Below, in pieces: positions 46,746-58,570 of a DNA stretch of 64,000 nt. The notes below the pieces were generated by a model. That model was not told the DNA's origin, did no database searches, and saw only the letters and a list, made by a program, of their open reading frames with translations. The DNA is from Caprella mutica (Eukaryota > Arthropoda > Malacostraca > Amphipoda > Caprellidae). Location of the stretch: contig CANNZV010000427.1 in assembly GCA_947561585.1 (NCBI GenBank), forward strand, positions 512,376 to 576,375. The letters run 5' to 3'. How positions within the stretch are numbered: position 1 is the first letter of the stretch; each line of letters opens with the position of its first letter. Both the position numbers and the translations under genes were made by a program.

Positions 46746-47771
46746 GGACAACTGCCATGCAATATATTTAATCGTAATGCACTTTTAAACCTAAGATTTC
46801 TTGGAATTAATTTGACGTGATGTATATTATTGTTTTAACCTAAAATTTTAGTATAAAAATTTTAATTGTATAGTAAGAAATTGTGAATGAAGAAACATTG
46901 AAATTAATACTGCAGTAATACTAGATTTCTTTCTTTGTTACAATCATTTTCTTTCACATTTTACGCCTTAAATAATCAAATGATTGACAAAAAGATTGAA
47001 ATCTATAGATAGAAAACTTTCTTTTCAAACATTTCAGAATACAAAGATAATCTTTACAGGTTAAAATTTTCAGTGAGTGTGGTTTTGCATCTTACTATTT
47101 TAGAGTTGCTTTCACACAACACTGAGCATATATGAGTTAACTAAAATGTTGATTTGTTATTAGTATATTAACAAATTTAATAAAGCATAGTTCAGTAATA
47201 ATTATTCTCATATTTTGACACTTTTCAAATATTTATAAGACATGTGTTCTTTGTAAGAATTTTTTTAAACATAGAAATAAGATAAATACTACTTCAGTTT
47301 CTAATCCTGAATCTAACAGAAACGTTTGTTTTTACAAATAAAAAATAATTAACCCAATAAAAATTCTTAAATAGTAAAATGCAAAATCACACTCACTGGA
47401 AATTTTAATCTGTAAAGCTTGTGTTTGAACTATTCTTTGTATTTTGAAATGTTTCAAAAGAAAGTTTTGCATCTATAGATTTTGAACTTCTTATCAACCA
47501 TTTGATTGTTTAAGGAGCTAAATGGGTTAAATAAGATTTAAAAAAGAAATGAATTTAGTATACTTCAACTTTAAATTCTGAATCTACTGTCAATACTAAT
47601 TTCTATACTTCTTTATGCACAATTTCGAACTATACGATTAATATTTTAAATAATTGATAGGTTAAGATAATAATATTCTTCACATCAAATTAATTCCATG
47701 AAAGGTTAAGTTTACAAGTGCATTACAATTCACACAATATAAAATTATATTATATTGCATGGCAGTTGTCC
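46746..47771. mobile_element. Large foldback element, arms of about 350-400 bp
   Basis: Ends are GGACAACTGCCATGCAATAT and the complement (GGCAGTTGTCC at 47761-47771). Arms run to about 47102 and from about 47368, with many small indels. Landmarks are AATCAAATGATTGACAAAAA / CATTTGATTG and AGTGAGTGTGGTTTTGCAT / ATGCAAAATCACACTCACT. The spacer is about 265 bp. No ORF. Confidence 0.85.
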
Positions 47772-48139
47772 GTACAACACATTTTTGATAGGTTCGTATC
47801 TGGCAACACTTTAGTGTAAACAACGATTGGTAAGGTCGTTTCTACTGATCGTGGTAGCATTTTTTGTGGGAGTGGTTGAAACTGTCCAAATTTGTAACAT
47901 AACTTTATTTAACTTTTGTATGAAATTATTGTTACATCAATTTAAATTGATGTAATAGATATTATTTAATAGATAAATAATAAATTATATTATAATTTTT
48001 TTTAAATACTAGTGTTATAGGCAAAGTATCAGCACTTTTTTGCTTATTACGATACCAGAACTACTGATACCAAAAATTACTGCTGATATCGATACAAGAA
48101 AATTGCCGATACTTCTGATGCTTCGTCTCTTCCCTAAAA

Positions 48140-48330
48140 TTTAAAACATATTTCAGTAATACTTATTCAGATACTTTGACACTTTTCAAATATTTATAAG
48201 GCATGTAATGCATGCATTTTTGATCAGAGGGATGTATTTGTACTATTCTTTGTATTTCGAAATGTTTGAAAATAAAGTTTTGCATCTATTGATCTTAACC
48301 TTTTTAACAAACATTTTACTGTTTAAGGGG
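48140..48330. repeat. Partial third copy of the foldback arm
   Basis: Direct similarity to 47190-47520 (CAGTAATACTTATTCAGAT, TTTGACACTTTTCAAATATT, AAGTTTTGCATCTATTGAT) but with an internal deletion. It indicates the foldback derives from a dispersed family. Confidence 0.7.
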
Positions 48331-48869
48331 ATGGGTTAAATGCGAAATAATGACTTAACAAAAATATAAATTTAGTAAGATAACAGCTATATATTTATAA
48401 AACCTCCTGAACAAAATGATTCTTCAGTTTCCATGAGAGTTTAAAGCAAGATATAAAATTAGGGTGCATGTTGAATAGCACAACTAAATAAAATAAATAC
48501 AATATTCCTACAATAAGAAATACAATTCTAATTATGTTACCTTTGAAATACACATTAGTTATGGTAGACTTGTATAGTTAAGCTAGCTATCTAGCTTCAA
48601 GAGGGAATATGGAGCAGGGGGTTTGGAAGTGTAAATTGGCATCAGCCTTTCATTTTCAATTCTTCACCTAAATTCTAGAGGATTCAAATCATTCCCTATC
48701 CTTGCTTGAACCAGATGGAACACTCTCACCGTGTTGGTCAGAGCATCTCAGGCTGGAGAGGTTTATTCTCAATACACACTTTATTAATGTACCCCCCTAA
48801 TCGATGGTGATCGAGATTCGATGATTTTGTTACTCCATGTAATAGTAAAAGCAATCTCTCACCAGCATG

Positions 48870-48962
48870 CATGGGATATATCATCTTTTTGAGGTATACT
48901 GTTGATAAAAGGCATCATATCTTTTTGAGGTATATTGTTGATAAAGGCATATCTTTTTGAAA
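48870..48962. repeat. Short tandem duplication
   Basis: A unit of about 40 bp (TCTTTTTGAGGTATACTGTTG then ATAAAGGCAT) is repeated two to three times with small indels. Confidence 0.7.
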
Positions 48963-48968
48963 TTTGGA

Positions 48969-49225
48969 CTAGTTTTTGGGTAAAGAAGGAAAGTTATTCC
49001 TCAACTCTACCAGTAACCTGTTCACTGGCTCATGAGACACTTTTCCCCTCTTCTTTATCCATGTAGATAAAGATGTTTCAATTAAATGTGCGCAGTTCTC
49101 AGCAGAATAATGGCCATTAGATGAATAATCAGTTATTTTATCTTGATTATCACAGTGTAGCAAAGAAAATGATCTTGATGAGTCGTTTGAAGAGGTTTCT
49201 TTGATAGTACTTTCTATTTCTTACT
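48969..49225 (-). pseudogene. Fragment of a transposon-like gene family
   Basis: The minus strand reads a Ser-rich stretch (ETSSNDSSRSFSLLHC), then LSTWIKKRGKVSHEPVNRLL and NNFPSLPK. The SHEPVNRLL...LPK pattern resembles an uncharacterised multicopy arthropod family in which LPKD is followed by RTLL; that continuation is missing here. An acceptor-like TATAG precedes the open frame at its 5' side. Probably a broken exon. Confidence 0.4.
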
Positions 49226-50207
49226 ATAAGTTGGGTCAGAGTGCTGACGTCAGTGCAAACATGCACTGTATTTTATAGCATGGAGTTGAGCGTCTATCCT
49301 ATATTGTCTTTGGTTATAGGGTGTTTCAGTATATGGTTTTACCCTGAATAATAAATATATCCATCAATTTATTGTTATGAATCATCATATTATGTAGAAT
49401 TTAAAAAAATGCAATGTTGTAAATGAATTATAGTTATTTTTCATGCGGAAATACCTGTGGAGAGTAGGATATCAATATTATACCTAATATAATTTTCTGA
49501 GATTAATGCTCTAGGGTAACATAAATACCCTTAAAATCGCTGGATTAGATTTCTTACATTGCTGAAAGTATACGATTCATAGCGTATTTTCTTAGTAAAG
49601 CTATTCAAATAGGTATTGCACTATCACATCTAAGAAACGACCTGTAACTCATTATTATTTAATATTATACCAAAGCCTTCAGAAATTAATATCAAGTTTT
49701 TCCAACTGATTCGTCAATGGACATGCGCAGTAGATCACAGATCATGTCTTGACAATTAAATAAGTACACTCATGCAATTTTTGAAGAGATGAATAATATA
49801 ATATTTATTTGTTAATAAATCTTTTGATTACCACATTATACTACATATAGGATCGAGATGAATTATAATTTATCTATCAACTACGAATAGCAAAGATAAT
49901 CACAATATGCATTTAATTAAAACGTTCTTTCATTAATTATTTAAAAGAAAATTTGTAATAATTTGACTCAATTCACAAAAAAAAAAACTATCATGATAGT
50001 AATAATGCACACCCAATAACTTATACATACTGAATTGGAACGAAAAAAGGAAACAATATTGTTATAACATGGGACATCACTTGGAAAACAATATTGGTTC
50101 AATTGTAATGTCCCATTTCTGGGACGACATTTTCCCCCAAGTATCCGAGCAAGTCCGAACGACACAAAAATTGTCCCAAGCGTGTTCCAGTAAAGTAATG
50201 CTGCCTG

Positions 50208-51585
50208 CAGAGATGGGCGGGATTGTACTTCCCAAGTACCAAGTAAAAGTACTAAGTAACAAGTAAGTACTTCAAGTACTACTTGAAGTACTTTCTAAAA
50301 AGTACTTTGAATAATTACTTAGAAGTACTTTTTACAAGTACTTGTTACTTCCCAAGTAAAAAGTACCTTATAAAGTACATTTTTTCCTTTAAATGAAATG
50401 ACAGTCAAACTTACGACGATGTCGCTACAGTTGCTTGCTAGATGTTGCCAATTGGATTCAAGAGATTCTAATAGATTTATTCTATAATCTCTGTAAAATT
50501 GAATCTTTTTCTCATCTAGGAATGTATTTACAGCACCGTACACACTTACAAACTAGATAAAAACTGTTAGATTTTAGTGTTGTCAAACAATAAAACCTAG
50601 AGTTTGAAGAGCCAGAAGAGGTCCAACATGTTGGAAAATTATTTGTCAAACAGTAAAATCGAAACTAAGACATTTTTTTCAACTAAGATGATTTTTTATA
50701 TATTCTGAATTACGGTCATGTACATGAGCTATATTGACCAATTGAAGTACAATTCCTTTAATTATTTTATGATACCTAGATATCGCAACCAATATTTGCC
50801 AAACGCGTACATTGAAAAGAGTCACTGTGATGATGTACTATCAGAGAAAAGAGTCACTGTGATGATGTGCTATCAGAGAAAAGAGTCACTGTGATGATGT
50901 ACTATCAGAGAAAAGAGTCACTGTGATGATGTACTATCAGAGAAAAGAGTCACTGTGATGATGTACTATCAGAAAAAAGAGTCACTGTGATGATGTACTA
51001 TCAGAGAAAAGTCACTGTGATGATGTACTATCAGAGAAAAGAGTCACTGTGATGATGTGCTATCAGAGAAAAGAGTCACTGTGATGATGTACTATCAGAG
51101 AAAAGAGTCACTGTGATGATGTACTATCAGAGAAAAGAGTCACTGTGATGATGTACTATCAGAGGAAAGAGTTACTGTGATGATGTACTATCAGAGAAAA
51201 GAGTCACTGTGATGATGTACTATCAGAGAAAAGAGTCACTGTGATGATGTACTATCAGAGGAAAGAGTTATTGTGATGATGTACTATCAGAGAAAAGAGT
51301 CACTGTGATGATGTGCTATCAGAGAAAAGAGTCACTGTGATGATGTACTATCAGAGAAGAGTCACTGTGATGATGTGCTATCAGAGTTAACAGTATAAAT
51401 TATTATTTTTTAAATTGAATAGTAAATGTACTTGGTACTTCTAAGTACTTTAAAAAGTATTTGGTGCTTGTAATTTGAAATTACTTTTTAATTTGAGTAC
51501 TTGGGCAACTACTTCAAGTACATTAATTTACGATTACTTGTACTTAGTACTTAAGTACTTTCGATGTACTTTTCGCCCAACTCTG
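50208..51585. mobile_element. Non-autonomous hAT-like element with 8-bp target duplication
   Basis: Starts CAGAGATGGGCGG and ends CGCCCAACTCTG, imperfect 12-bp inverted repeats. GCTGCCTG is duplicated exactly at 50200-50207 and 51586-51593. Both subterminal regions are packed with AAGTACTT-type words in both orientations, typical transposase-binding iterations of hAT elements. The middle is a 32-bp minisatellite. No transposase, so movement would need a partner in trans. Confidence 0.92.
50816..51388. repeat. 32-bp minisatellite inside the hAT-like element, about 18 copies
   Basis: The unit is AAAAGAGTCACTGTGATGAT followed by GTACTATCAGAG. Variants are GTGCTATC, GAGTTACTG, GAGTTATTG, and shortened units lacking AG. 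It accounts for about 40 percent of the element. Confidence 0.95.
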
Positions 51586-51593
51586 GCTGCCTG

Positions 51594-52083
51594 GGTAATA
51601 ATCGGTAAATTTAAGAATGTTGTCAACCGTAATTTATCTAAGAAAGTAAATCATATATTTCTGATTATTGTAACCTATTTAATAAAATTAATCGATAGTT
51701 CTTTTAATTTTCATTTTCTATTTACAGATAATTCTTATATCAAATTAGAGGAAAAATTGTCCATATTTTCCTTTCAATATTATTGATGGTTCATCTAATA
51801 AGAATATCGAAAATTTCCGATATAATTACATATACAAGCTTATCGATAATTAATTAATATTATTTTTAGATAATTAATCTTACTTTTTCGGGACGTAATT
51901 ATCGATAATTTTCGGACCATTGTCATCCATAATTTTTCCAATAATTTCTAAAATATTAATATGTTGTTCAATTATAAATTACTTTCTTATATAATCTTTT
52001 AATTTTTACCGCCAATTTTTCTATATTTTTTAGAATAACGTCGTCGCAGAATTAATATGGTTATAATATAACATGGTTCTCGT
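51594..52083. other. AT-rich spacer
   Basis: Contains ATCGATAATT-type words on both strands. No gene, no clear repeat boundary. Confidence 0.5.
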
Positions 52084-52185
52084 ACAGACAACACGTATGG
52101 TGTCAGAGCTGCTCGTGATTACAAAGCTAAAAATACAGACAACACGTATGGTGTCAGAGCTGCTCGTGATTACAAAGCTAAAAAT
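52084..52185 (+). repeat. 51-bp exact direct repeat, two copies
   Basis: The unit ACAGACAACACGTATGGTGT... ending AAGCTAAAAAT is present twice back to back, directly before the first ATG of the LINE-like ORF. Duplicated 5' leader units of this kind are common at the 5' ends of some LINEs. Confidence 0.9.
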
Positions 52186-52190
52186 CAAAT

Positions 52191-52612
52191 ATGTCTACTA
52201 CAGGCAGCATTAGTAGTCTGGATACATTTGAGGACGATGAAGAGATCGACAAAAGCGACTCAGATGTTGAAGATCTCCAGCAACTAACAACAGAAGCAAG
52301 GAAAATAGCAGCAGCAGTTCAGACCCCAAAAACTTCCAACCAGAAACAAAAAGGAAAGCTGGACGCCCAAGAAAAGACAATCAACCAATTACCCCAGACT
52401 CCGATCAAACCGTAAGCACTATCTTACCATCAATAGTTACATTTCAAAACACTCTTCTGAACAAAGTCATCTCCATCACCAAGCAGAACAAGATATTGCA
52501 AAACCAAATAGCAAACAGACTACCAGAACCTAACCTACAGAAACCTCTCTACAGCGAAGTCACAGCACTTAAAATTAACTCAAGCAAACCATACCTAATG
52601 AAAATGAACTAA
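52191..52612 (+). pseudogene. LINE ORF1-like remnant
   Basis: An acidic N-terminal frame (MSTTGSISSLDTFEDDEEID, then SDSDVEDLQQL) followed by Lys/Gln-rich sequence. It stops at 52413-52415, but the following bases keep a coding-like composition in another frame (QNKILQNQIANRLPEPN). Consistent with a broken ORF1 of a non-LTR element; no zinc knuckle or RRM can be pointed to. Confidence 0.45.
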
Positions 52613-52619
52613 AACTAGA

Positions 52620-53800
52620 CTACATTGAACAGGCATCTCTTTCAAGTGTCATAAAACTAGACGGTGATAGGGTTAAGTTGTTGGCGGAGAGGATAAGGAA
52701 GAAGGAAGTTGCAGACGGTCGGGAAGGAGAGCTTTCGGAGCTGAGGAAGGTGGTGGGGGATGTGGATGAGGACAGTGTGGTTGGTGTGAAGGTGACAGCA
52801 GTCACCCTCCAGGGCCTTAGATTAGTCGCTGCTTATCAGCCTATTTGGGGTAGGGATTTAGAGGGAATGGATAGATATAGAATAGATCGGCACCTCGCTT
52901 GGTGGGCAGCCTCCACGTGGAGCGAGGGGGAACGCTCCGGGGTCTTCTCCAGATGCGGCCAATGGACCTCCGGGCCACCCGGAAAGGAGTGGGGCGGAGT
53001 CCCCGAGAGGGGAGAGGCCTCACACCCCCGGGGGAACTACGGAGGGAGGCCGGTCCAGCCAGCCTGCCAACCTCCAAAAACATATTCACGGCGAGGGCAC
53101 TTTCGGTGACAGATCCACTGGGGTACCTCTGGTGTCGGGCAGACACTGTCGGCTGTTAGTAGAGGTAAGTCTTAGGACGATCCATCCAAACCCTGGACCT
53201 ATGCCCAGGGGGAGGAGAAGTCGTGGGGAGGGAAGAAGGGTTAGAAATAGTCGTAGGTATAGAAATAGAAGGGTGGGAAGAATAGGGGTGGGGGGGGGAA
53301 TAGGATGATAGCTTTAGTTCACGGTAGGAAGTCAGGGATAATTCTTAGAGGGGAAGCTTTGGATAGTTGGAAGAGGGAGGGTCAGAAGAAATGATTAGGA
53401 GAGAGGGTGCACTCCAGGGCCTTAGATTAGTCGCTGCTAATCAGCCTATTTGGGGTAGGGATTTAGAGGTTATGGATAGATATAGAATAGATTTAGAAAA
53501 TCAGGTAAGTATGACTAGCGGGGGGGGGAGGTATTAGTAATAGGAGGGGATTTTAATGCTAATGTAGGGTCAAATAGGCAGAGAAGGGGGGTGAGTGGGA
53601 AGTTTGGGGAATATTGCGGGGGAAGATCTAGTTAATTGGTGTGAGGAACAGGGGTTAGCGTGGGTAAATAGTTTCATGCCACATAGGAATAGGGGGACTT
53701 GGTTTAGTAACGTGTATAGGAGGTGGTATGAGTTAGTATTAAATTGCCCTTTTCCTATGGGATTGATAGTAAATTATCACCTATTTTCTAAGTAGATGAG
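52620..53800 (+). pseudogene. Degraded LINE ORF2: 2A-like motif and endonuclease fragments
   Basis: GC-rich coding relic of a non-LTR retrotransposon. Frames in pieces: a charged segment ending QGLRLVAAYQPIWGRDLE (52680-52890); a 2A-like IHPNPGP (53180-53200) followed by an Arg-rich stretch; a second copy of the QGLRLVAANQPIWGRD segment (53412-53491); and LVIGGDFNANVG, the Asp/Asn block of an apurinic-type endonuclease (about 53530-53575). It ends with GTWFSNVYRRWYEL (about 53694-53738). Multiple frameshifts join them. Reverse transcriptase is absent: sequence becomes non-coding and AT-rich after about 53800, so the copy is 3'-truncated or replaced. Confidence 0.7.
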
Positions 53801-54139
53801 GCTTGTTAATAAACTTATCCCATAGGGCAAAATAAGTCTCCGGGTTCTTTAACAATTATTTGTATTTCTTAACTTGAAGAGACTTGGAGGTAATTGATTG
53901 AATTCTATTAAACTGACAAATGACTAAACGGTAAAAGTTTTTAGGAAGTAAATTAAACACAAGGAAGTTTTAAATGGGTGTACTTATATTAAAGTTCGAA
54001 TAGTACAGAGTTCTAAGACTTACGCACAAGTCTTCAAATAACACAACACAAGTTTTTAAATAAACTAGCGGTTGAGTAAACTTAAGGGTTTAAAATAAGC
54101 AAGGGTCTGAGTAGCCAACTCACGAAACCCGTGGATGGA
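53801..54139. other. Transition between LINE fragment and tandem array
   Basis: AT-rich, non-coding. Contains TGTTAATAAAC near 53812 and TTGAAGAGACTTGG. It is not shared with the later array units, whose similarity starts near 54140. Confidence 0.5.
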
Positions 54140-54980
54140 CAAGTCCGACCAGACTTGGTCCGACCAACCAGTCTTCAAGAGACCATCGCGAACTATGAAC
54201 ACTTTAGTTAGGTGCCAATGGTATTTAAAGGATGAACTGGAGAGTCCAACCTTCCAGTGAGTGAATAAACTTCTGTTAAGGTACTGATAGTACTTTTCAA
54301 AGATGTTTTTCTACTCACTGCAGATAGAAATAACACACAATGCATTATTCAAATTTAACACGCTAGTGGTAATGGCTTTCTATACGATTAACATATAGAT
54401 CGATCAGATTTACTAATAGTTCATTTTAGTGAAACCTGATTTACTAATAAACATCCAAATTTAAGCATACTATTTCAGAGTCCTGTTTAACCTGTACATG
54501 ATCAGAAATGTTACAAGTTCCTAACTATTAATTAAGTATTTCAATTAGAATAATTGAAGTACTTACTTAATTCCTTTTAAATTAATTAAGTATTAATTTC
54601 AATTCTATCTATAGAAAAAGAACTCAATATTCTAAGTTGTATAACTGATTTACAAAGTTCATGAAGTTATATAACTTAGTACAAATTATAAAGTTATATT
54701 CTGAATTACAAGTTATAGCTCTGGGTTACAAGTTATAAAGTTATGTTCTGAAGTTACAAGTTATATTAGCGACTTACATCAAAGCTATTCGTTTATAATT
54801 ATATTCGAGCTCCTAGCGAGAATAACATGACCATAAATTTAAATAGCATTTCCTTCTAATGAACAGTGTACAAGATTAAAAAGATTATGTCTGATTAAAT
54901 GATTATCAAATTATAGAAATTGAAAGATTAAGTAAAGATACAAGTTCAGCGTATTAACAATTTTTCTATTGTTAATATCA

Positions 54981-54990
54981 CTCCCCCCTT
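54981..54990 (-). other. Possible polypurine tract next to an LTR-like end
   Basis: On the minus strand AAGGGGGGAG is followed by TGATATTAACAAT, which resembles a polypurine tract before an LTR. It is present only in unit A, exactly where similarity to B ends. Confidence 0.35.
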
Positions 54991-56836
54991 CATGTTTCAA
55001 CCGACTTGTCGGTTGAATTTCAATTTCTAAACCCTTATTATCGAAATCCAATCGAAAAATATCCTAAGAAATTTCGAACAACACTCGGAAAACATCCTAT
55101 GAAATTTCTTAAAATTTCTAAGTCCGAAACACAAATTATATCTATTAAAACAAAAGAAATTTAATCACTCGATTCATGTATTATGAATTTCAGATTAAAA
55201 TTTGATCTGCTAAATAGATCAGTCCTTTCATCATAAAAATTGTGTGTACAAAAGTATGATGACAAGACAATTCCTATCATATATGTAATCATGAATTCTA
55301 CCTCTGGTCACGATATTAAATCAAAATAGAGTGAAAATTTATAAGTTATTCTACTCATATTCAGAAACATACATCAAAAATATATTTTCATTTTATGGAA
55401 TTTATTTAACTAATAAAGATATTCAAATATCTAACCTTGTTTATAATTATTCAAAATTGAACCTTAAATCCCATTTCATTCAGTTCTAAAATTCAAAACA
55501 TGAATATCAAATTATGAATCTCAAAATTCAAGTTGAACAATCATAAAACTTCAATCTATAACTGCTAAATTTATTTTTTAAATTTTTAAAATAAAAGTAA
55601 CCATTACCTTTCTAAAAATTAAATATGTATGTCTCATTTCTTAAACACTTAAATGGAAATAGTATCCAAGTGAATGTCTAGTCATTGAAAACATAAATTT
55701 ATCGTTACACTTATTTATGTGATTCAATTCTAATCCATTATAAATTCATTCTTAATTTTTCTAAATTATTTTCTTGAATAAAATCAACTATTAAAGTTTT
55801 TCTTCAAAATCTAAAGTTCGTTTAATACTTTACTGCAATATAGTTCAACTATAAACATATTACTTTCATTCAAGAACCAAAATTATAATGCTTACAAATA
55901 AGATTATCAATAAAATCTAAGCATACAATTATAATATATCTACTATTATTATATCTTCTACTTCAAGCATAGTAATTTGAAACATCGGAAATAAAGTTAA
56001 GTAATTTCAAATGAAATTAATTTTAAAATCAATAGAGATTAATTACTTTTCATATTTCCAATGAATATAATCTATAATCAATAGAACTTAGTTAACTTTT
56101 ACATCTCAAATGAATATAAGCTATAGTCAATAGAACTTAATTAACTTTTATATCTCAAATGAATATAATCTTACATCAAAATAGAAACTTCATTCTAGTT
56201 AATTTTAATTCCAAAATATTCATTTCAAAATATATGAGAATAACTAATTTCGTTATTACTTATCTTAAACTTCTCTCTTCTTAAACTATGGTTATATATG
56301 TTATGTAATATTATACGAGCTATATTATTGGTTAGTATTCATCTATACTATTGTTAGCCTTACATAACCTATTTTTATTCGTATTGAATAAACATTTTCA
56401 GATATTTTTTAAATATCCAATGAAATTAAAAGTTACTTTAAATCAAATGTTCAACTTCGAAATCTGTAAACTAATTTCAAAATTCGAAAATAGAAATTAT
56501 ATCAAATGAAATCTAAGCAATCCTTTGAAAAATTAATTTTCAAATAAACATCAATGATTAAATGCTCATAACCTGAATGTTTCAATAAGCAATTAATATT
56601 TAAACTTTCTTTAAAGTAAATTCAAAGTATAGAACTCTAAGTTAATTGGAATCATTATTGATTATCCGACAGCGTTACCGAAATTTAGAATAATAAGATC
56701 AAGGTGAAATGATCTAAATGTGTCGGGACCATCAGAGAAGATTTCTCAAAGTAGGTACATGAGAGTTGAAGCCCCCATGTTCATTCTCCTCCTTCAGAAT
56801 GAATGGTTCCCTCAGGTTACCGGGCATTGGTTTGTG

Positions 56837-56995
56837 ACGTCACCAAGTATGACTGCGAAGTCGTCACCAAGTATGACTGTGAAATCATCATCAAGTATGA
56901 CTGTGAAGTCGTCACCAAATATGGCTGTGAAGTCGTCATCCAGTATGACTGTGAAGTCGTCACCAAATATGACTGTGAAGTCGTCACCAAGTGTG
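56837..56995. repeat. 24-bp minisatellite in unit A
   Basis: The unit AGTATGACTGTGAAGTCGTC plus ACCA is present about seven times. A period divisible by three gives open frames (KYDCEVVT-like and its complements) in several phases; these are not taken as genes. Confidence 0.9.
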
Positions 56996-58570
56996 CTCCA
57001 CCGCTCAGCCTTCTCGTCACCAGGCGTAGCTCGGCTTATCATCCTTTTCGGATCAACAAGTTACTGGTGTTTGGATTGTTCCAGCATCTGGTTTGTCATC
57101 GCTCTGCTCCAGTTTCTCGAGAGATGTTTTTCAAGTTTTGAAATAAGAAATATACATTAATTACAGCATTAATTAGGGTTATATTTTATATTTTATTAAT
57201 AGGAAAATAGTCTTAAGATAATTGTTAGTATTTTACTTCTCAGAATTATCGTCTGACAAATACAATTGTCTGAATTCACATCGTTTTTTATACGATTATT
57301 TCGTTCATATGAACTAATCACCATTGGCGATTATTATAAGTTATTATTCGTCACTGGAATGATTACAACAACTTCTTATTTAACGGATAATTATTTATAC
57401 TCAATATATACTCAATATACGTAAACTGCATTGAATCTTTCTTATACCATTGTTTCTTTCATTATTATCCGACCGGACTTGGTCCGACCAAACAGTCTTC
57501 AAGAGACTATCGCGAACTATGAACACTTAAGTTAAGTGCCAATGGTATTTAAAGGGTGAACTGGAGAGTCCAACCTTACAGTGAGTGAATAAACTTCTGT
57601 TAAGGTACTGATAGTACTTTTCAAAGATATTGTTCGACTCACAGCAGATAGAAATAACACACAATGCATTATTCAAATTTAACACGCTAGTGCTAATAAC
57701 TTTTTATACGAATAACATATAGATCGAACAGAATTACTAATAATTCATTTTAGTAAAACCTGATTTGCTAATAAACATCCAAATTTAAGCATACTATTTC
57801 AGAATCCTGTTTAACCTAATACATGATCAGAAATGTTACAAGTTCCTAACTATTAGTTAAGTATTTCAATTAGAATAATTGAAATACTTACTTAATTCCT
57901 TTTAAATTAATTAAGTATTAATTTCAATTCTATCTATAGAAAAAGAACTCAATATTTCTAAGTTGTATAAGTGATTTACAAAGTTCATGAAGTTATAGAA
58001 CTTAGTACAAAATATAAAGTTATATTCTGAAGTTACAAGTTATATGTAGCTCTGGGCTACAAGTTATAAAGTTATGTTCTGAAGTTACAAGTTATATTAG
58101 CGGCTTACATCAAAGCTATTCGTTTATAATTATATTCGAGCTCCTAGCGAGAATAACATTACCATAAATTTAAATAGCATTTCCTCTTTTGAATGAAAGA
58201 TTAAAAAGATTATGTCTGATTAAATTAAATTATTCAAATTATAGAAATTGAAAGATTAAGTAAAGATACAAGTTCGGCGTATTAACAATAGAAAGATTGT
58301 TAATAAGTTGATTTACTCAACTTTGCCTCTTGAAACTATTAGCCTAAAAAGCACCTTAATTTCAAGGTAGTATAAATTTCCCTTCCAATATACTGGGTGA
58401 ATAATCAGTAGACTTCTCTGTAGATAATATAGCGTTGCTTTCTTCTTTTAGAATAACTTCATTAAGTCCATATTTTCGAAGATGCCAATGATGTAAAAAC
58501 CCTCCTCGATGCCTCAGGTGAAATTGCTCTCTCTAATCACCTAAAACTGTGTTTTCTACCGGTAGTTTGA

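Larger units (their letters stand above)
54140..57470. repeat. Array unit A (variant, about 3.3 kb)
   Basis: Matches unit B over 54140-54970 and 55480-57470 but has a private segment of about 520 bp at 54971-55490 in place of about 1.24 kb. Opens with ACTTGGTCCGACCAACCAGT. No gene; ends with a 24-bp minisatellite and an AT-rich tail. Confidence 0.85.

Noticed and set aside
50816..51388. CRISPR-like array of 32-bp units
   Set aside because: Units abut directly without spacers and lie inside a hAT-like element.
52841..53159. Overlapping GC-rich frames on both strands
   Set aside because: Products of high GC with few stops; the NPGP and endonuclease evidence fits only the plus strand in other frames.
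56812..57141. KYDCEVVT-type repeat proteins on both strands
   Set aside because: Open in several frames and strands at once because of the 24-bp period; no start context or domain.
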